This document shows, one piece after another, positions 15,183 through 17,384 of a DNA stretch of 17,384 nucleotides (position 1 is its first letter; every line of letters begins with the position of its first letter). Under the pieces are notes generated by a model. It did no database searches and had not been told where the DNA came from. It saw only the letters and a program-made list of their open reading frames with translations. A program made the position numbers and the translations under genes. The DNA lies in assembly GCA_019348445.1 (NCBI GenBank), contig JAHWJK010000019.1:1-17384 (forward strand), given 5' to 3'. The stretch comes from Actinomycetota bacterium (GTDB lineage: Bacteria; Actinomycetota; CADDZG01; WHSQ01).

Positions 15183-16379
15183 GGGATCCGTTATCGCGAA
15201 TCGAGCAACCTGAAGGACCTCACCTGCCCACCGTACGACGTGATCTCGCCCGACGAGCAGTCACGGCTGCACGAACGGAGTGACTTCAACGCGATCCGTT
15301 TGGAGCTCGCGCGGCCCGGCGGCGACACCAAGTACGACCACGTCGCTCAGACGTTCCAGAGCTGGATCAACGACGGCGTCTTGGTCCGAGACGAATCGTC
15401 GCTGTATGTCTACCGCCAGGACTTCGTCGACCAACGGGGGGCGCGGCGACGTGTTGCGGGAGTCATAGGCGCGCTCGAGCTCGAGGAGTTCGGCACATCC
15501 TCGGGCGTGCTTCCGCACGAGAAAACGATGCCGGGCCCGAAACAAGACCGGTTGGAGCTCCTGCGGGCCCTCCAGATGAACGTCTCACCTATCTACGCGA
15601 TCTACAGGGGGAAGGGCGAGGTCGCGCCGTTCTTCGACTCGCTCGAAACGAGGACCGCCGACGCGCGATTCACCGACGATACGGGGATCCTCCACCGACT
15701 CTGGGTCGTATCGGCGCCCGCAGAGATCGACCTACTGACGGGGGCGGTCGCAACCGGACCGCTCGTCATAGCCGATGGACATCACCGCTACGAAACGGCG
15801 CTGGAGTATGCGCGCGAGACCGAGACGGACGTAAACGGAGCGGGATCGATCATGTGCTTCTGCGTCGACGCCGACGCTGAAGAGCTCGTTGTCCTTCCGT
15901 ACAACCGCGCGCTACGTTCGCCCACCCCAACGCACGAGGTCCGCGCGACCCTGATCTCCGATTTCGCCGGCCACTCCGTTGCGGAGGAAGAGGTGCAGGG
16001 ATACCTCGACACCTCCGCGATGGATCATCCGTTCACCGCCGTGCTCCCGGACGGGTTCGTCGCCGGGGGCGTTTCGAACGAACAGCTGATCGCGCGCGTG
16101 GGCGAGCGTCACCAATCGTGGCTCGCTCTTGACGTCGTTGCGTTGCACGAGGCGCTCATCCCTGAAACGTTCGCCGACGTAACCGAGCTCACGTTCTCCA
16201 AAGATCCGGAGGAGATCAAACGTCTCGTAGCCGGGGAATGGGATGCAGGCTTCCTACTCCGCGCGATGGACGCGGCACAGGTCGTCGATGTTGCGAGTTC
16301 GGGCGAACGGATGCCTCAGAAGGCCAGCTACTTCTGGCCGAAGGCGATCACTGGGCTCGTGTTTCGGACGCTTCGGTAG
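15159..16379 (+). CDS. DUF1015 family protein
   Basis: The 406-aa protein matches the DUF1015 family, cytoplasmic proteins of unknown function found in many bacteria. Family landmarks are the opening MPTLRPFHGIRY, the CPPYDVIS block (23-30), YRQDF, a central HEKTMPGPKQDRLELLRALQ-type segment followed by NVSPIYAIY, and ADGHHRYETALEYAR, which looks like an active or ligand-binding site with paired His. The end, MPQKASYFWPKAITGLVFRTL, is also typical. The ATG at 15159-15161 is the conserved family start; a longer open frame back to 14730 is antisense over the HAD gene and rejected. Its 5' end overlaps the HAD 5' end by 24 bp and its 3' end overlaps the next, convergent gene by 32 bp, so it shares bases with both neighbours. 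No pathway can be inferred from these. Confidence 0.93.
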   Translation: MPTLRPFHGIRYRESSNLKDLTCPPYDVISPDEQSRLHERSDFNAIRLELARPGGDTKYDHVAQTFQSWINDGVLVRDESSLYVYRQDFVDQRGARRRVAGVIGALELEEFGTSSGVLPHEKTMPGPKQDRLELLRALQMNVSPIYAIYRGKGEVAPFFDSLETRTADARFTDDTGILHRLWVVSAPAEIDLLTGAVATGPLVIADGHHRYETALEYARETETDVNGAGSIMCFCVDADAEELVVLPYNRALRSPTPTHEVRATLISDFAGHSVAEEEVQGYLDTSAMDHPFTAVLPDGFVAGGVSNEQLIARVGERHQSWLALDVVALHEALIPETFADVTELTFSKDPEEIKRLVAGEWDAGFLLRAMDAAQVVDVASSGERMPQKASYFWPKAITGLVFRTLR

Positions 16380-16932
16380 GAGCGTGAGTGACACCTTCGC
16401 CGTTGGTCGACGACTTCGCTTCGCCGACATCCTGTTCCGGAAGGCGCGGCGGCTCGCAGACGCGACACGTCTGCAGGCCTTCCGACACGGCTTGTTGTAA
16501 CGAGATGCGGGTGAGTCCCTGCTTGCCTTCCAAGATCTTGCATTCTTGGCGGTGGTAGTGCGAGCTCGCGGCGATCACTTTGACCGCCGCGTCGCTTCCA
16601 CCATTCGTGGAGAACTGTGTCGCCGCAAGACTCCGCCCGAGCAACTGCGCAAGTTCGTCGAACTTGTCGCTCACGATCTGGCGCTCCGCCCGCACCGTCG
16701 AGAGCAACAGGAGCAGCGACCCGGTGCACACGAGAGCGAGGCCCATGATGCCGCCGGAGATCACGTACGGGAACTGCGCCATGATCACGTTCTTGCTCGC
16801 CGACCCGTTCCACGCGACGAAGATGAAGATGAAGCCGATCGTGACGAAGGTCAGGCCGACGATGCGGCCCAGCCGCACTCGACGATCAACGTCTACCCAC
16901 AGGGACGCCCACGCGGCGCGGATCCGCTTCAC
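16348..16932 (-). CDS. two-helix membrane protein with a cytoplasmic His-Cys/Cys-Cys motif
   Basis: I do not recognise a named family for this 194-aa protein. It has a basic N-terminus, membrane segments at about 23-41 and 55-79, a short helical region, and then a small motif HxxxC (His127, Cys131) ... CxxC (Cys156, Cys159) in the setting SSHYHRQECKILEG and LQQAVSEGLQTCRVCEPP. This resembles a short putative metal-binding module of the H-x3-C...A-x-x-x-G-L-x-x-C-x-x-C-x-P kind that I have seen at the ends of other bacterial proteins. The last 35 residues are polar and probably disordered. The GTG at 16930-16932 has no ribosome site but TACGCT ends 7 nt upstream. The 3' end overlaps the DUF1015 gene by 32 bp, tail to tail. 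Confidence 0.78.
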   Translation of the reverse strand: MKRIRAAWASLWVDVDRRVRLGRIVGLTFVTIGFIFIFVAWNGSASKNVIMAQFPYVISGGIMGLALVCTGSLLLLLSTVRAERQIVSDKFDELAQLLGRSLAATQFSTNGGSDAAVKVIAASSHYHRQECKILEGKQGLTRISLQQAVSEGLQTCRVCEPPRLPEQDVGEAKSSTNGEGVTHAPTEASETRAQ

Positions 16933-16939
16933 CTGACGA

Positions 16940-16945
16940 AGCGTA
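16940..16945 (-). promoter_or_regulatory. -10 box of the two-helix membrane protein, leaderless type
   Basis: TACGCT (TANNNT) ends exactly 7 nt before the GTG at 16930-16932, with no Shine-Dalgarno site in between. Spacing equals that of the rhomboid gene. Confidence 0.45.
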
Positions 16946-16997
16946 GCAAACTCCCTGGTAAAGGCCTACTTCTAGAGGTCTCGTTAAAAACTGAGAA

Positions 16998-17006
16998 TGC
17001 TAGGCT
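16998..17006 (+). promoter_or_regulatory. extended -10 box for the secreted protein gene
   Basis: TGCTAGGCT fits the extended -10 form TGNTANNNT. Transcription would start near 17013 and give a leader of about 55 nt containing an AAGGGG ribosome site (17056-17061) 7 nt before the GTG. A TTAAAA stretch upstream is too close to be a normal -35. Confidence 0.4.
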
Positions 17007-17068
17007 CGCCTCCCTACGGACACGGGCGGGCACTCGTCCGGCAGGACAACGGAACAAGGGGAATAACC

Positions 17069-17384
17069 GTGGCTCTCAAGCGGATCGGCGGCGCGCTTGT
17101 CGTCTGCGCCCTCATCGCAACCCTGCTCATCGCGTTCGCGGCGCCGCCGGTCGGCGCGGCCTCGGCAGAGCCGACGATCTCATCGTTGGCGTGGTGGTGG
17201 GAAGACGCGCGGACCGAAGAGCGAGAGGTCCCAGGCGTCGGAACAATCACTATCGAAACGCCCAACCCCTTCTGTCCCGGCGCGGGAATGGGCACCGGCG
17301 CTCCGGCCCAGACCTGTGCCGAAGGACGTCTTCCGATCGAGGTCCGCAACGGCGACTACGAGACCCAGAACAAGATCTCCGCGG
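17069..17384 (+). CDS. secreted protein of unknown function (partial, 3' end missing)
   Basis: An open frame of 105 codons starts with GTG at 17069-17071 behind a good AAGGGG ribosome site and runs off the window. It begins MALKRIGGALVVCALIATLL, then IAFAAPPVGAASAEP: a basic start, a hydrophobic core and an AxA-type cleavage point around GAASA, so it is exported. The mature part has a WWWEDAR stretch soon after the signal, two Cys that could form a disulfide (in NPFCPGAG and QTCAEGR), and IEVRNGDYETQNKISA at the edge. The W-rich start followed by a VP-x-V-x-x-G-D/G-x-E stretch reminds me of actinobacterial surface proteins with DNRLRE-like beta domains, but that is only a resemblance. Confidence 0.75.
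   Translation, partial: MALKRIGGALVVCALIATLLIAFAAPPVGAASAEPTISSLAWWWEDARTEEREVPGVGTITIETPNPFCPGAGMGTGAPAQTCAEGRLPIEVRNGDYETQNKISA

Noticed and set aside
17017..17040. Hairpin CGGAC/GTCCG in the leader of the secreted protein gene
   Set aside because: Only five base pairs with a 14-nt loop, well within what chance gives in GC-rich sequence.

Overview
The window looks like ordinary chromosome from a GC-rich actinobacterium (roughly 62% G+C by eye), probably one outside the well-studied genera. The strongest reason is gene order. A HAD phosphatase, a ~57-aa acidic protein, tlyA, nadK, recN, steA and an mctB/steB-type protein, followed by pyrG, is the arrangement I know from mycobacteria (around tlyA-ppnK-recN-pyrG). 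Actinobacterial start-site habits also fit: GTG and TTG starts, 4-nt stop/start overlaps, and apparent leaderless promoters. I see no tRNA, rRNA, CRISPR array, insertion sequence, phage gene or attachment site.

Layout, read along the minus strand from 13582 down to 104: a phasin-like coiled-coil protein, a 57-aa conserved small protein, tlyA, nadK, recN, steA, mctB/steB, murJ, a GT4 glycosyltransferase, a large membrane protein with an alkaline-phosphatase-like outer domain, a MraY/WecA-like phosphosugar transferase, and then, after 152 bp, pyrG. Most junctions from tlyA to the MraY-like gene overlap by 1 to 4 nt, so this is almost certainly one translationally coupled operon; recN (42-nt gap and its own -10) and pyrG (structured leader) may have extra promoters. 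Past pyrG, at the left edge, lies the first 35 nt of a gene that begins like alanine dehydrogenase.

The right part has short units: a rhomboid protease (+, 13634-14392) facing the HAD phosphatase (-, 14394-15182) with 1 bp between their stops; a DUF1015 protein (+, 15159-16379) whose start overlaps the start of the HAD gene; a small membrane protein (-, 16348-16932) overlapping the DUF1015 gene tail to tail; and the start of a secreted protein (+, from 17069) running off the window.

How the genes may work together (inference): the left two thirds combine RNA/ribosome upkeep (tlyA), NADP supply (nadK), DNA repair (recN) and CTP supply (pyrG) with a cell-envelope block (steA, mctB/steB, murJ, GT4, phosphatase-like membrane protein, MraY-like transferase). 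The four genes from murJ to the MraY-like gene would supply initiation, elongation, flipping and perhaps outer-face modification of a lipid-linked glycan, and they sit where mycobacteria go straight from mctB to pyrG. This is the best candidate here for an unrecognised functional unit. The second notable pattern is that five gene starts lacking a clear Shine-Dalgarno site each have a TANNNT hexamer 6 to 9 nt upstream, the signature of leaderless transcription.
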